Positions 8,913-17,296 of a stretch of DNA of 38,782 bases are shown one piece after another. This stretch comes from Nocardiopsis lucentensis DSM 44048 (GTDB lineage Bacteria; Actinomycetota; Actinomycetes; Streptosporangiales; Streptosporangiaceae), in contig NZ_ANBC01000186.1 in the NCBI RefSeq assembly GCF_000341125.1, forward strand, positions 1-38,782, in the 5' to 3' direction. The stretch's first letter is position 1, and every line of letters begins with the position of its first letter. The notes beneath the pieces are model-generated. The model had not been told where the DNA came from. It worked only from the letters and a program-made list of their open reading frames with translations, and did no database searches. A program made the translations under genes and the position numbers.

Positions 8913-9677
8913 ATGGCTGACTCCGTGCGGCGTGTCGTGGTCACCGGTGGATCGGGCGGTATCGGACGAGCGGTCGTGTGCGCGCTCGCCGCGGAGGGAT
9001 ACCGGGTGGTCGCCCTCGGCCGGGACTCCGGTCGGCTCGCGGCACTGGAGCGAGAGAGCCGCGCACACGGACTCGACGTCACCGCACGGGTCTGCGACGT
9101 GACCGACGAGGCCGCCGTCGCCACGACCGCCGGAGCCCTCGGCCCCGTCGACGTCCTGGTCAACAACGCGGGGACGGCCGCGCCCGCGCCGTTGCGCGGC
9201 ACCGGGCTCGACCTGTGGGAGAGCCACCTGCGGACCAACGCCACCTCGGCCTTCCTCATGACCCGCGCCCTCCTGCCGGGCATGCTCGAACGCGACCACG
9301 GCCGCATCGTCTTCGTCGCCTCCACCGCGGCCCTGGTGGGCACCCGCTACACGACCGCCTACACCGCCTCCAAGCACGCCATGATCGGGCTGGCCCGTGC
9401 CGTGGCCGCCGAGGTGGCCGGGACCGGGGTCACCAGCAACGCGGTGTGCCCCACGTTCGTCCGCGGCCCCCTGACCGACCGCTCGGTGGCGCGGATCGTC
9501 GAGCGGACCGGCCGCGACCGGGACCACGCCGAGGCCGCCCTGGCCTCGGCCTCACCCCTCGGCCGACTCCTGGAACCCGAGGAGGTGGCCGCCGCCGTGT
9601 CCTACTTCGCCAGCCCCCTGGCGCGCGCGGTCAACGGCCAGTCCCTGACCATCGACGGAGGAGGAACCCACACGTGA
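8913..9677 (+). CDS. Short-chain dehydrogenase/reductase (3-hydroxyacyl-CoA dehydrogenase-like)
   Basis: A 254-aa classical SDR with the NAD(P) glycine motif TGGSGGIG (11-18), VNNAG, and the catalytic triad Ser137, Tyr150, Lys154 (YTASK). The C-terminus INGQSLTIDGGG-type ending is typical (here VNGQSLTIDGGGTHT). It heads a three-gene overlapping operon with the crotonase and Rid genes. In the aromatic pathway it most likely oxidises or reduces an alicyclic hydroxy/oxo-acyl-CoA formed after ring reduction; it could equally act as a general beta-hydroxyacyl-CoA dehydrogenase. A TACAGT box lies a few bases before the ATG, so the message may have a very short leader. Confidence 0.9.
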   Translation: MADSVRRVVVTGGSGGIGRAVVCALAAEGYRVVALGRDSGRLAALERESRAHGLDVTARVCDVTDEAAVATTAGALGPVDVLVNNAGTAAPAPLRGTGLDLWESHLRTNATSAFLMTRALLPGMLERDHGRIVFVASTAALVGTRYTTAYTASKHAMIGLARAVAAEVAGTGVTSNAVCPTFVRGPLTDRSVARIVERTGRDRDHAEAALASASPLGRLLEPEEVAAAVSYFASPLARAVNGQSLTIDGGGTHT

Positions 9678-10501
9678 GCCCGTTCCGCGCGTCCGCCCCC
9701 CTGACCGAGGACTGGAACCACTTCGACGTCCACCACGCCGACGGGGTCACCACCGTGACCCTGGACCGCCCCGACCGGCTCAACGCCCTCACCTTCGAGT
9801 CCTACGCCGACCTGCGCGATCTCCTGACCGAACTGCCCCACCGGGGCGACACCCGGGCCCTCGTGCTGCGCGGCAGGGGCCGGGGTTTCTGCTCGGGAGG
9901 GGACGTCCACGAGATCATCGGGCGCACCCTGGCGATGGACCCCGACGACCTGCTCGCCTTCACCCGGATGACGGGTGAGGTGGTCAAGGCGATGCGGGAG
10001 TGTCCGGTGCCGATCATCGCCGCCGTCCACGGCACGGCCGCGGGCGCCGGGTCGGTACTGGCGTTGGCCGCCGACTTCCGGGTGGTGACGCGGTCGGCCC
10101 GGTTCGCGTTCCTGTTCACCAAGGTCGGCCTGGCCGGGGCGGACATGGGCGCCGCCTACCTGCTGCCGCGCGTCGTCGGCCTCGGTCACGCCACCAAACT
10201 CCTCATGCTCGGCGACACCGTCGGCGCGGAGGAGGCGGACCGCTGCGGACTGGTCAGCGAGCTCGTGGACGACGGCGCGCTGGACACCGCGGTGTCGGCG
10301 CTGGCCGCCCGGCTGGCGGAGGGGCCGGCGTTCGCCCACGCGCAGACCAAGGCGCTGCTCTCGCGTGAACTGGACATGAACCTGTCGGGTTCGGTCGAGC
10401 TGGAGGCGATGACCCAGGCGCTGCTGATGAAGAGCGCCGACTACGCCGAGTTCCACGCGGCGTTCACCGGTCGGCGCGCACCCGAGTGGAAGGGCCGCTG
10501 A
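9674..10501 (+). CDS. Crotonase-superfamily protein (annotated-type enoyl-CoA hydratase, diverged active site)
   Basis: A 275-aa crotonase starting at a GTG that overlaps the SDR stop by 4 bases. The CoA/oxyanion-hole segments GFCSGGDVHEI and GTAAGAGSVLALAADF are clear. However, both glutamates of classical enoyl-CoA hydratases appear absent: the first position is Val128 (GSVLA) and the second aligns with Phe/Thr in RFAFLFTKVG. An Asp157 in GLAGADMGAAY may be the catalytic acid. That pattern fits crotonases doing C-C bond hydrolysis or other chemistry better than hydration. In this cluster a role in opening the oxidised cyclohexane ring of the CoA ester is plausible, by inference. Confidence 0.88.
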   Translation: MSPFRASAPLTEDWNHFDVHHADGVTTVTLDRPDRLNALTFESYADLRDLLTELPHRGDTRALVLRGRGRGFCSGGDVHEIIGRTLAMDPDDLLAFTRMTGEVVKAMRECPVPIIAAVHGTAAGAGSVLALAADFRVVTRSARFAFLFTKVGLAGADMGAAYLLPRVVGLGHATKLLMLGDTVGAEEADRCGLVSELVDDGALDTAVSALAARLAEGPAFAHAQTKALLSRELDMNLSGSVELEAMTQALLMKSADYAEFHAAFTGRRAPEWKGR

Positions 10502-10938
10502 TGGCGGACGCACGCATTCCTCCGACACCCCACGCCCTGGTCGATCCGCCTGAGCTGGGAGCGGGCTCCGGTTTCGCCCACGCCGTGGTCCCCGCACGGG
10601 GCCGGACCGTGTACCTGGCCGGGCAGATCGCCACCGGCCCCGACGCGAGGGTGGCCGCCGAGGGGCTGGTCGCCCAGTTCGACCTCGCACTGGCCAACGT
10701 CCTGACCGCGCTGGGCGCCGCGGGTGGTTCCCCCGAACACCTGGTCAACCTGACCGTCTACACCACGGACGTGGCGGGTTACCGCGCCGCCGCCCGGGAG
10801 ATCGGCCGCGCCTACCGGGGCCGTCTGGGCCGCCACTACCCGGCGATGGCCCTGTTCGGCGTGACCGGGCTGTTCGACCCCGACGCCCTGGTGGAGCTGG
10901 TCGGCGTCGGGGTCGTCCCCGAGCCCGCTACCCCCTGA
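10501..10938 (+). CDS. Rid-family protein (RidA/YjgF/RutC-like) lacking the archetypal arginine
   Basis: A 145-aa Rid-fold protein whose ATG overlaps the crotonase stop by one base. Family features are GRTVYLAGQIATGPD, the helix QFDLALANVLTALGAAGG and the C-terminal strand DALVELVGVGVV. In deaminating RidA an arginine (Arg105 of the E. coli protein) precedes LPxD; here the aligned residue is Gly123 (GVTGLFDPDALVEL). It therefore belongs with Rid subgroups that lack this residue and need not be a 2-iminoacid deaminase. Its place beside a 2-aminobenzoyl-CoA-type oxygenase hints that it handles the enamine/imine formed when the amino group is lost. The 3' end overlaps the convergent paaX-like gene by 11 bp. 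Confidence 0.88.
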   Translation: MADARIPPTPHALVDPPELGAGSGFAHAVVPARGRTVYLAGQIATGPDARVAAEGLVAQFDLALANVLTALGAAGGSPEHLVNLTVYTTDVAGYRAAAREIGRAYRGRLGRHYPAMALFGVTGLFDPDALVELVGVGVVPEPATP

Positions 10939-11818
10939 CGGTGGCGCGGACGTGCTCCAGAGCCGGGGCGCGCAGCAGGGTGTGCAGGTCGAAGAAGACT
11001 CGCGCCGCCCTGCTGCCCGCCCACGGGTCCGGCAGCAGCTCCGGCGGCAGCCCGGGGTCGAGGTAGGGCATCCGCCGCCAGGCGTCCACCGCGCGCAGGT
11101 GGTCGGCGAACGCCGCCGGGCCCGGTTCGGGTGTCCCCGCGCGGCCGCCGCGGCGCCGCCACGCCTCCAGCACGGGTTCGTGCTCGGTCAGGAAGCGCCG
11201 GTACATCTCCTGGAGCGCGGGCAGGTCCCACCAGCGTGCCACGGCCTCGGTCGGATCGCCGAAACCGAGGTGGTCGGCGTGGAAGAGATCCACGTACCCC
11301 TCCAGACCGAGACCGCGAAGGACACGGCGGGCCTGGTCGGTCAGGTGCGCCGGGGCGATCCACACCCCGGCGGCGGTGGTCCCGAAACCGAGTCGGGTGA
11401 GCGCGGTACGCAGGGCGTGGCGGCGGTCGCGTTGGGACTCGGGGACGGAGAAGACCACGAGCACCCAACCGTCGTCGGTCCGGGCGACCCGGTGCCCGAA
11501 GATGCGCTGGTCGCCCTCGGCCAGGACCCGATGCCCCTCCTCGGACAGGCGGTAGCCGGCCACTCCGCCGATCCGCTCGGAGACGAGCAGGCCGCGCCGT
11601 TTGAGTCGGGAGACCGCCGAGCGCACGGAGGGCGCGTCGACGCCGGGGCCGGCCATGAGCGCGATGAGGTCGGCCACACCGATCCATCCGCCGAGGTCGC
11701 GGGCGTAGGTGCCGAAGAACGACACGATGAGCGAGCGCGGCCGTCGGCTGACCCGTCCGTCGCCGTCTCCGCCTTCGGGGGACACGTGTGTCTGTTCACT
11801 GCTCTCCGTCACGTCCAC
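10928..11818 (-). CDS. PaaX-family transcriptional repressor
   Basis: A 296-aa regulator with the PaaX layout: N-terminal winged helix (RSLIVSFFGTYARD, then VRSAVSRLKRRGLLVSERIGGVAGYRLS), a central domain with WVLVVFSVPESQRDRRHALR and GVWIAPAHL, and a C-terminal helical domain (FDLHTLLRAPALEH). PaaX proteins repress aromatic CoA-ester pathways and are released by the aryl-CoA intermediate. The gene lies between the two catabolic operons, divergent from the acyl-CoA dehydrogenase operon, so a CoA ester made by the ligase is the likely inducer. The start is a GTG; an AGAGG site lies about 9 bases upstream. An alternative GTG lies two codons in. Confidence 0.93.
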   Translation of the reverse strand: MDVTESSEQTHVSPEGGDGDGRVSRRPRSLIVSFFGTYARDLGGWIGVADLIALMAGPGVDAPSVRSAVSRLKRRGLLVSERIGGVAGYRLSEEGHRVLAEGDQRIFGHRVARTDDGWVLVVFSVPESQRDRRHALRTALTRLGFGTTAAGVWIAPAHLTDQARRVLRGLGLEGYVDLFHADHLGFGDPTEAVARWWDLPALQEMYRRFLTEHEPVLEAWRRRGGRAGTPEPGPAAFADHLRAVDAWRRMPYLDPGLPPELLPDPWAGSRAARVFFDLHTLLRAPALEHVRATVRG

Positions 11819-11906
11819 ACGATAGTGCCTCTTTCGTGAGTCCTCCCATCACCCGTTCTCACGCCGAGGCAAGGGCAGGGTCGGCAGAGAGCTTCATATC
11901 GATCTC

Positions 11907-11934
11907 TTGACGGTCGTCGCCAGTCCTGTACATT
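11907..11934 (+). promoter_or_regulatory. Promoter of the acyl-CoA dehydrogenase operon, overlapped by a candidate PaaX site
   Basis: TTGACG (11907-11912), a 16-bp spacer and TACATT (11929-11934) form a good housekeeping-type promoter 40 bp before the ATG. The -35 is part of TTGACGGTCGTC, the complement of the motif found upstream of the SDR gene, so a bound repressor would block it. Confidence 0.55.
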
Positions 11935-11974
11935 CGGAACGTGGGATGGATCACTATCCGAGTCGAGGTCGCCC

Positions 11975-13132
11975 ATGGGGTTCGCTCTGAACGACGCTGA
12001 CCGCGCGTTCGCCGACTGGGTGGGGGAGCGCGCCGCGGAGCTCGCCGCCACCCCGCCAGGGGAACCGGTGGGTCGAGTCGACCGACCGCTGCTCCGCCGC
12101 CTCCGCGACCTGGGCCTGCTCCCCGCCCTGTTCCCCGGCGCCCACGACGGCGGCCCCCTCCGCGAGGCTCCCGCCACCCGCCTGTGCCTGCTCCGGGAGC
12201 GCCTGGCGCGCGTGGACACCCACGCCGAGACCGCCCTCGCCCTCCAGGGCCTGGGCGCCTACCCCCTCCTCCAGTCCGGCACCGCCGCCCAGCGACGCCG
12301 CTGGATCCCCGCCGTCGCCGCGGGCGAGGCCGTGGCCGCCTTCGCGCTCACCGAGCCCGGCGCGGGCTCCGACGCCGCCGCGCTCGCGCTGCGCGCCGAA
12401 CCGGACGGCGGCGGCTGGCGCCTGCACGGTGAGAAGACCTGGATCTCCAACGCCCCCGACGCCGACTTCTACACCCTCTTCGCCCGCACCGCCCCCGGTG
12501 CCCGAGCCCGGGGCGTCACCGCCTTCCTCGTCCCGGCCGACCGCCCCGGCCTCACCGGATCCTCGCTGGAGATGCTCTCCGAGCACGCTCTGGGCCACCT
12601 GGTCCTCGACGGCGTCCCCGTCGGCGCCGACGACGTGGTGGGCCGTCCCGACGAGGGGTTCTCCGTCGCCATGCGCACCCTCGACCTCTTCCGCCCCAGC
12701 GTCGGGGCGTTCGCGGTCGGGATGGCCGACGCCGCTCTGGCCGCCGCCCGAGAGCACACACGCGGCCGCCACGCCTTCGGCGCGCCCCTCGACCGCCTCC
12801 AGACCGTCGCCCACACCCTCGCCGAGATGGCCACCCGGGTCGAGGCCGCCCGCCTCCTCGTCTACGCGGCGGCCGAGGAGTACGACACCGGCGGCGACGC
12901 GGTCACTCTCAGGGCCGCCATGGCCAAGCTGCTGGCCACCGAGACCGCCCAGTACGTGGTGGACGCCGCCGTGCAGCTGCACGGCGCGCGCGCACTGCGC
13001 CGCGGCCACCTCCTGGAGCGCCTGTACCGGGAGGTCCGCGCACCGCGCGTCTACGAGGGCGCCTCGGAGGTCCAGCGCCAGATCATCGCCCGCCACCTGC
13101 CCCCGATCCCGGGCACCCCACCCACCTCGTAG
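11975..13132 (+). CDS. Acyl-CoA dehydrogenase
   Basis: A 385-aa flavoprotein that introduces a double bond alpha-beta to a CoA thioester, passing electrons to ETF. Diagnostic segments are FALTEPGAGSDAAAL (FAD/substrate), GEKTWISNA, RHAFGAPLDRLQ, and the catalytic base in YEGASEVQRQIIARH (Glu361). It is first in a co-directional run with the CoA ligase (22 bp gap) and the fused monooxygenase. In this cluster it could dehydrogenate the ring-derived acyl-CoA or a beta-oxidation intermediate after ring opening. No unusual deletions are seen. Confidence 0.93.
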   Translation: MGFALNDADRAFADWVGERAAELAATPPGEPVGRVDRPLLRRLRDLGLLPALFPGAHDGGPLREAPATRLCLLRERLARVDTHAETALALQGLGAYPLLQSGTAAQRRRWIPAVAAGEAVAAFALTEPGAGSDAAALALRAEPDGGGWRLHGEKTWISNAPDADFYTLFARTAPGARARGVTAFLVPADRPGLTGSSLEMLSEHALGHLVLDGVPVGADDVVGRPDEGFSVAMRTLDLFRPSVGAFAVGMADAALAAAREHTRGRHAFGAPLDRLQTVAHTLAEMATRVEAARLLVYAAAEEYDTGGDAVTLRAAMAKLLATETAQYVVDAAVQLHGARALRRGHLLERLYREVRAPRVYEGASEVQRQIIARHLPPIPGTPPTS

Positions 13133-13153
13133 GCCCTGACCGCGGAGGTCCCC

Positions 13154-14770
13154 ATGCCGCCGACCCTGTCACCCACCGGCCACGTCGACACCTTCACCCG
13201 CGACCACCTCCCGCCGCCCGAGCAGTGGCCCGAACTCGTCCTCGATCCGCCCGCGCCGCGCTATCCCGACCGGATCAACTGCGCCGAGGAGCTCCTGGAC
13301 GGGACCATCGCCACCCACGGGGCCGATCGCCCCTGCCTCGTCGGAGAACACGAGAGCCTCACCTACGGCGCCCTGCGCGACCGGGCCGACCGGGTGGCGC
13401 GCGTCCTGGTCGAGGACACCGGCCTGGTTCCGGGGCAGAGGGTCCTGCTGCGCGGCCCCAACTCCCCCTGGACGGCCGCCTGCTGGCTGGGGATCCTGCG
13501 GGCCGGGGGAGTGGTCGTCACCGTCCTGCCGGTCCTGCGCACCGACGAACTCGCCGCCGTCATGCGCTCCGCCCGCGTCACCCACGCACTGTGCGACGCC
13601 CGCTTCCTCGACGACCTGGCCGCCGCCGCGGCCGTGATGGCGTCCACTCCGCACGTGATCGCCTACGGGGGAGCGGGATCCGAGGACCTCACCGCACGCG
13701 CCGCCGCCCGACCGGCCGGGTTCGCCCCCGTGCGCGTGGCGGCCGACGACGCGTGCATGATCGCCTACACCTCCGGGACCACCGGCACCCCCAAGGGCTG
13801 CGTCCACTTCCACCGCGACGTCCTCGCCGTCGCCGACACCTACTCCGCGCACGTGCTCCGGCCCACCCCCGACGACGTGTTCACTGGCAGTCCGCCGTTC
13901 GGTTTCACGTTCGGGCTCGGCGGCCTGTTGATCTTCCCCCTGCGCGCGGGCGCCTCCTCGGTCCTGTTGGAACGGCCCCACCCCGGGGCCCTGCTCGGCG
14001 CCGTCGCCGAGCACGGCGTGAGCGTCCTGTTCACCGCCCCCACCGCCTATCGCGCCATGCTCGGGCGGCTCGACGGCCACGACCTTTCGCGGCTGCGGCG
14101 CTGCGTCTCCGCCGGAGAGCACCTGCCCGCCGCCACCTGGCACGCCTGGCACGAGGCCACCGGGTTGCGCATGCTCGACGGGATCGGCGCCACCGAGATG
14201 CTGCACATCTTCGTCTCCTCCACCGACGAGCACACACGCCCCGGCTCCACCGGGCGACCGGTTCCCGGGTTCGAGGCGGTCGTGCTCGACGACGACGGCC
14301 GACCCGTACCCGACGGGCGGCCCGGACACCTGGCCGTGCGCGGCCCGGTCGGCTGCCGCTACCTCGACGACGACCGCCAGCGCGACTACGTCCGCGACGG
14401 CTGGAACCTCACCGGAGACACCTACGTCCGCGACGCGGACGGCTACCTGTGGTATCGGGCGCGCAGCGACGACATGATCGTCACCGCCGGGTACAACGTC
14501 GCCCCGGCCGAGGTCGAGGAGGCCCTGCTCACCTCCCCGGACGTGGAGGAGACGGCGGTCGTGGGCGTACCCGACCCCGACCGGGGCCAGGTCGTGCGCG
14601 CCTACGTCGTGCTGCGCGACGGCCTCACCCCCGACGAGGACCGCGCGGAGCGGCTCCGCGAGTACGTGCGATCACGCATCTCCCCGTACAAGACCCCGCG
14701 CTCCATCGAGTTCCGCCCGGTCCTACCCCGGACCGCCACCGGAAAGCTCCAGCGGTTCCGGCTGCGCTAG
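13154..14770 (+). CDS. Benzoate / 2-aminobenzoate-type CoA ligase
   Basis: A 538-aa AMP-forming ligase activating an aromatic acid to its CoA ester, the entry step of this cluster. ANL motifs are complete: YTSGTTGTPKG (205-215), GIGATEMLHIF (from about 343), LTGDTYVRDADGY, and the C-terminal catalytic lysine in TATGKLQR (Lys531). The GATEMLHIF form of motif A5 is characteristic of benzoate- and 2-aminobenzoate-CoA ligases rather than fatty-acid or 4-coumarate ligases. Because the next gene encodes a 2-aminobenzoyl/salicylyl-CoA-type oxygenase, anthranilate is the favoured substrate, with salicylate or benzoate as alternatives. GGAGG lies 6 bases before the ATG. Confidence 0.9.
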   Translation: MPPTLSPTGHVDTFTRDHLPPPEQWPELVLDPPAPRYPDRINCAEELLDGTIATHGADRPCLVGEHESLTYGALRDRADRVARVLVEDTGLVPGQRVLLRGPNSPWTAACWLGILRAGGVVVTVLPVLRTDELAAVMRSARVTHALCDARFLDDLAAAAAVMASTPHVIAYGGAGSEDLTARAAARPAGFAPVRVAADDACMIAYTSGTTGTPKGCVHFHRDVLAVADTYSAHVLRPTPDDVFTGSPPFGFTFGLGGLLIFPLRAGASSVLLERPHPGALLGAVAEHGVSVLFTAPTAYRAMLGRLDGHDLSRLRRCVSAGEHLPAATWHAWHEATGLRMLDGIGATEMLHIFVSSTDEHTRPGSTGRPVPGFEAVVLDDDGRPVPDGRPGHLAVRGPVGCRYLDDDRQRDYVRDGWNLTGDTYVRDADGYLWYRARSDDMIVTAGYNVAPAEVEEALLTSPDVEETAVVGVPDPDRGQVVRAYVVLRDGLTPDEDRAERLREYVRSRISPYKTPRSIEFRPVLPRTATGKLQRFRLR

Positions 14771-14905
14771 GCGGTGTTCTCCGGGCCCTTCCGCCTCGCT
14801 CCGGACCGTGCCCGGGCGAGCATTCCACGGCACGGGCCCTGACAGGCACCTGCCCCGGCAGCTCCGAACAGGGCGAACGCGACCACTGACAGGAAGGCGG
14901 ACCCC

Positions 14906-17269
14906 ATGCGCATCGCGTGTGTCGGGGCGGGCCCCGGAGGACTCTACTTCGCCGCCCTGGCCAAGCAGCTCGACGTCGGCCACGAGATCACCGTGTACGA
15001 ACGCGACCCGGCCGACGCCACCTACGGCTTCGGGGTGGTGCTCTCCGACGAGACCCTCGGCGGAATCGAACACGCCGACCCCCACGTGTACGCGGCCCTG
15101 GCCGCCGAGTCCGCCCGCTGGGACGACATCGACGTCCACCACCGGGGCGCCGTCGTCACCTCGGGCGGCCACGGGTTCTCCGCGATCGGCCGCCGGACCC
15201 TGCTGAGGATCCTGCGCGAACGCTGCGCCGAGCTCGGCGTGCGCGTGCGGACCGGCGTCCACGCCCCACCCGCCGACGAGCTGGCCGCCGCCCACGATGT
15301 GGTGGTGGCCGCCGACGGGGCGCACAGCCGCACCCGCGCCGCCTACGCCGACGCCTTCGGCACCACCCTGGAACACGGCCGCAACCGGTTCATGTGGTTG
15401 GGCACCGACCGGGTGTTCGACGCCTTCCGGTTCCACGTCCTGGAGACCCCCCACGGCGTCATGCAGCTGCACTGCTACCCCTACTCCGCCGACGCCAGCA
15501 CGTTCCTGGTGGAGACGCACGAGGACGTGTGGCGGGCGGCCGGTTTCGCCGACCTCGCCGAGCGCTGCGACCCCCGACCCGGCCGCAGCGACACCGAGAG
15601 CATCGCCCGCTGCTCGACGCTCTTCGCCGACGTCCTCGACGGCGGCCGCCTGCTGCCCAACAACTCCCGGTGGCAGCGGTTCACCACGGTGCGCAACCGC
15701 TCCTGGCACCACGGCAACGTCGTCCTCCTCGGCGACGCCGCGCACACCGCGCACTTCTCCATCGGGTCGGGCACCAAGCTCGCCATGGAGGACGCCCTGG
15801 CCCTGGCCGCCTGCCTGCACGAGAACCCCACCGTCCCCTCCGCCCTGGCCGCCTACGAGACCGAGCGCGGACCCGTCGTGGCCAGTACCCAGCGCGCGGC
15901 CCAGGCCAGCATGGAGTGGTTCGAGGGCATCGGCCGCCACGTCGGACAGGAGCCCGTCCAGTTCGCCTTCGACCTGCTCACCCGCAGTCGCCGGGTCACC
16001 TACGACAACCTGCGCCTGCGCGACCCCGAGTTCGTCGCCGAGGTGGACGCGTGGTTCGCCGACCGCGCCGGCGCCGCCCCCGTCGCACCCCGCCCGCCCA
16101 TGTTCCACCCCTTCCGCCTGGGCGGACTGGAACTGGCCAACCGGGTGGTGGTCTCGGCCATGGACGTGTACTCCGCCGTGGACGGCACCCCGCAGGACTT
16201 CCATCTGGTCCACCTCGGCGGCAAGGCCCTCGGCGGCGCCGGACTGGTCATGACGGAGATGGTGTGCGTGTCGGCCGAGGGGCGCATCACCCCCGGTTGC
16301 GCCGGCCTGTACCGGACCGAACACGAGACCGCCTGGCGCCGGGTCACCGACTTCGTGCACGCTCACAGCGGAGCGCGTGTCGGCGTCCAGCTCGGCCACT
16401 CCGGACGCAAGGGGTCCACCCGGCGCATGTGGGAGGGGATGGACGAACCGCTCCCGGAGGGCAACTGGCCGATCGTCGCGCCGTCCCCGATCCCGTACCG
16501 GGAGGGCGTCAACCAGGTCCCCCGCGAACTCGACGCCGCCGCCATGGCCTCGATCCGCGACGATTTCGTCGCCGCCGCGCTCGCCGCCGACCGGGCCGGG
16601 TTCGACCTGCTGGAGCTGCACTGCGCCCACGGGTACCTGCTGTCCGGCTTCCTGTCCCCGGTCACCAACCGCCGCACCGACGCCTACGGCGGGGACCTGG
16701 CCGCCCGTCTGCGCTACCCCCTGGAGGTGCTCACCGCGGTCCGGGCGGCGTGGCCCGACCACAAACCCCTCACCGTGCGGATCTCCGCCACCGACTGGGT
16801 GGAGGGCGGCACCACCGCCGACGACGCCGTGGAGGTCGCCCGCGCCCTGGCCGCCGCCGGGGCCGACGCCATCGACGTCTCCACCGGACAGGTCACCCCC
16901 GACGAACGGCCCGCGCGCGGCCGCAGCTACCAGGTGCCCTTCGCCGAACGCATCCGCCGGGAGACCGGGGTCCCCGTCATCGCGGTGGGGGCGATCTCCT
17001 CCCACGACGACGTCAACTCCACCATCCTGGCCGGTCGCGCCGACCTGTGCGCTCTGGGACGACCCCATCTGTACGACCCGCACTGGACACTGCACGCCGC
17101 CGCCGACCAGGGGTATGAGGGCCCCGGCGCGACCTGGCCGCCTCCCTTCCGGGCGGGTAGCCGGAAACCGCCCACGGGCCGCACCGACGGCCCCCGCCCC
17201 CGACTCGACCTGCTACGTTCCCCAGGAGCCGACGCCACCCGCCACCGGCGCTGGCGCCCCGGCCGATGA
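14906..17269 (+). CDS. Fused FAD monooxygenase / old-yellow-enzyme (anthraniloyl-CoA or salicylyl-CoA monooxygenase)
   Basis: A 787-aa two-domain flavoenzyme. Residues 1-390 form a PHBH-type monooxygenase: VGAGPGG near the N-terminus, ERDPADATYGFGVVLS, and LLGDAAHTAHFSIGSG. From about 392 (PMFHPFRLGGLELANRVVV) an OYE-type FMN domain follows, with HCAHGYLLSGFLSPVTNRRTD and late FMN-phosphate motifs. Length and domain order match 2-aminobenzoyl-CoA monooxygenase/reductase, which hydroxylates C5 and reduces the ring to 2-amino-5-oxocyclohex-1-ene-carbonyl-CoA, and salicylyl-CoA 5-hydroxylase. No gentisate dioxygenase is nearby, which favours the anthranilate route. The C-terminal 50 residues are Arg/Pro-rich and poorly conserved-looking. 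An AGGAAGGCGG site precedes the ATG. Confidence 0.92.
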   Translation: MRIACVGAGPGGLYFAALAKQLDVGHEITVYERDPADATYGFGVVLSDETLGGIEHADPHVYAALAAESARWDDIDVHHRGAVVTSGGHGFSAIGRRTLLRILRERCAELGVRVRTGVHAPPADELAAAHDVVVAADGAHSRTRAAYADAFGTTLEHGRNRFMWLGTDRVFDAFRFHVLETPHGVMQLHCYPYSADASTFLVETHEDVWRAAGFADLAERCDPRPGRSDTESIARCSTLFADVLDGGRLLPNNSRWQRFTTVRNRSWHHGNVVLLGDAAHTAHFSIGSGTKLAMEDALALAACLHENPTVPSALAAYETERGPVVASTQRAAQASMEWFEGIGRHVGQEPVQFAFDLLTRSRRVTYDNLRLRDPEFVAEVDAWFADRAGAAPVAPRPPMFHPFRLGGLELANRVVVSAMDVYSAVDGTPQDFHLVHLGGKALGGAGLVMTEMVCVSAEGRITPGCAGLYRTEHETAWRRVTDFVHAHSGARVGVQLGHSGRKGSTRRMWEGMDEPLPEGNWPIVAPSPIPYREGVNQVPRELDAAAMASIRDDFVAAALAADRAGFDLLELHCAHGYLLSGFLSPVTNRRTDAYGGDLAARLRYPLEVLTAVRAAWPDHKPLTVRISATDWVEGGTTADDAVEVARALAAAGADAIDVSTGQVTPDERPARGRSYQVPFAERIRRETGVPVIAVGAISSHDDVNSTILAGRADLCALGRPHLYDPHWTLHAAADQGYEGPGATWPPPFRAGSRKPPTGRTDGPRPRLDLLRSPGADATRHRRWRPGR

Positions 17270-17296
17270 CGCCCGTCCACGACGATGGAGAGGCCC

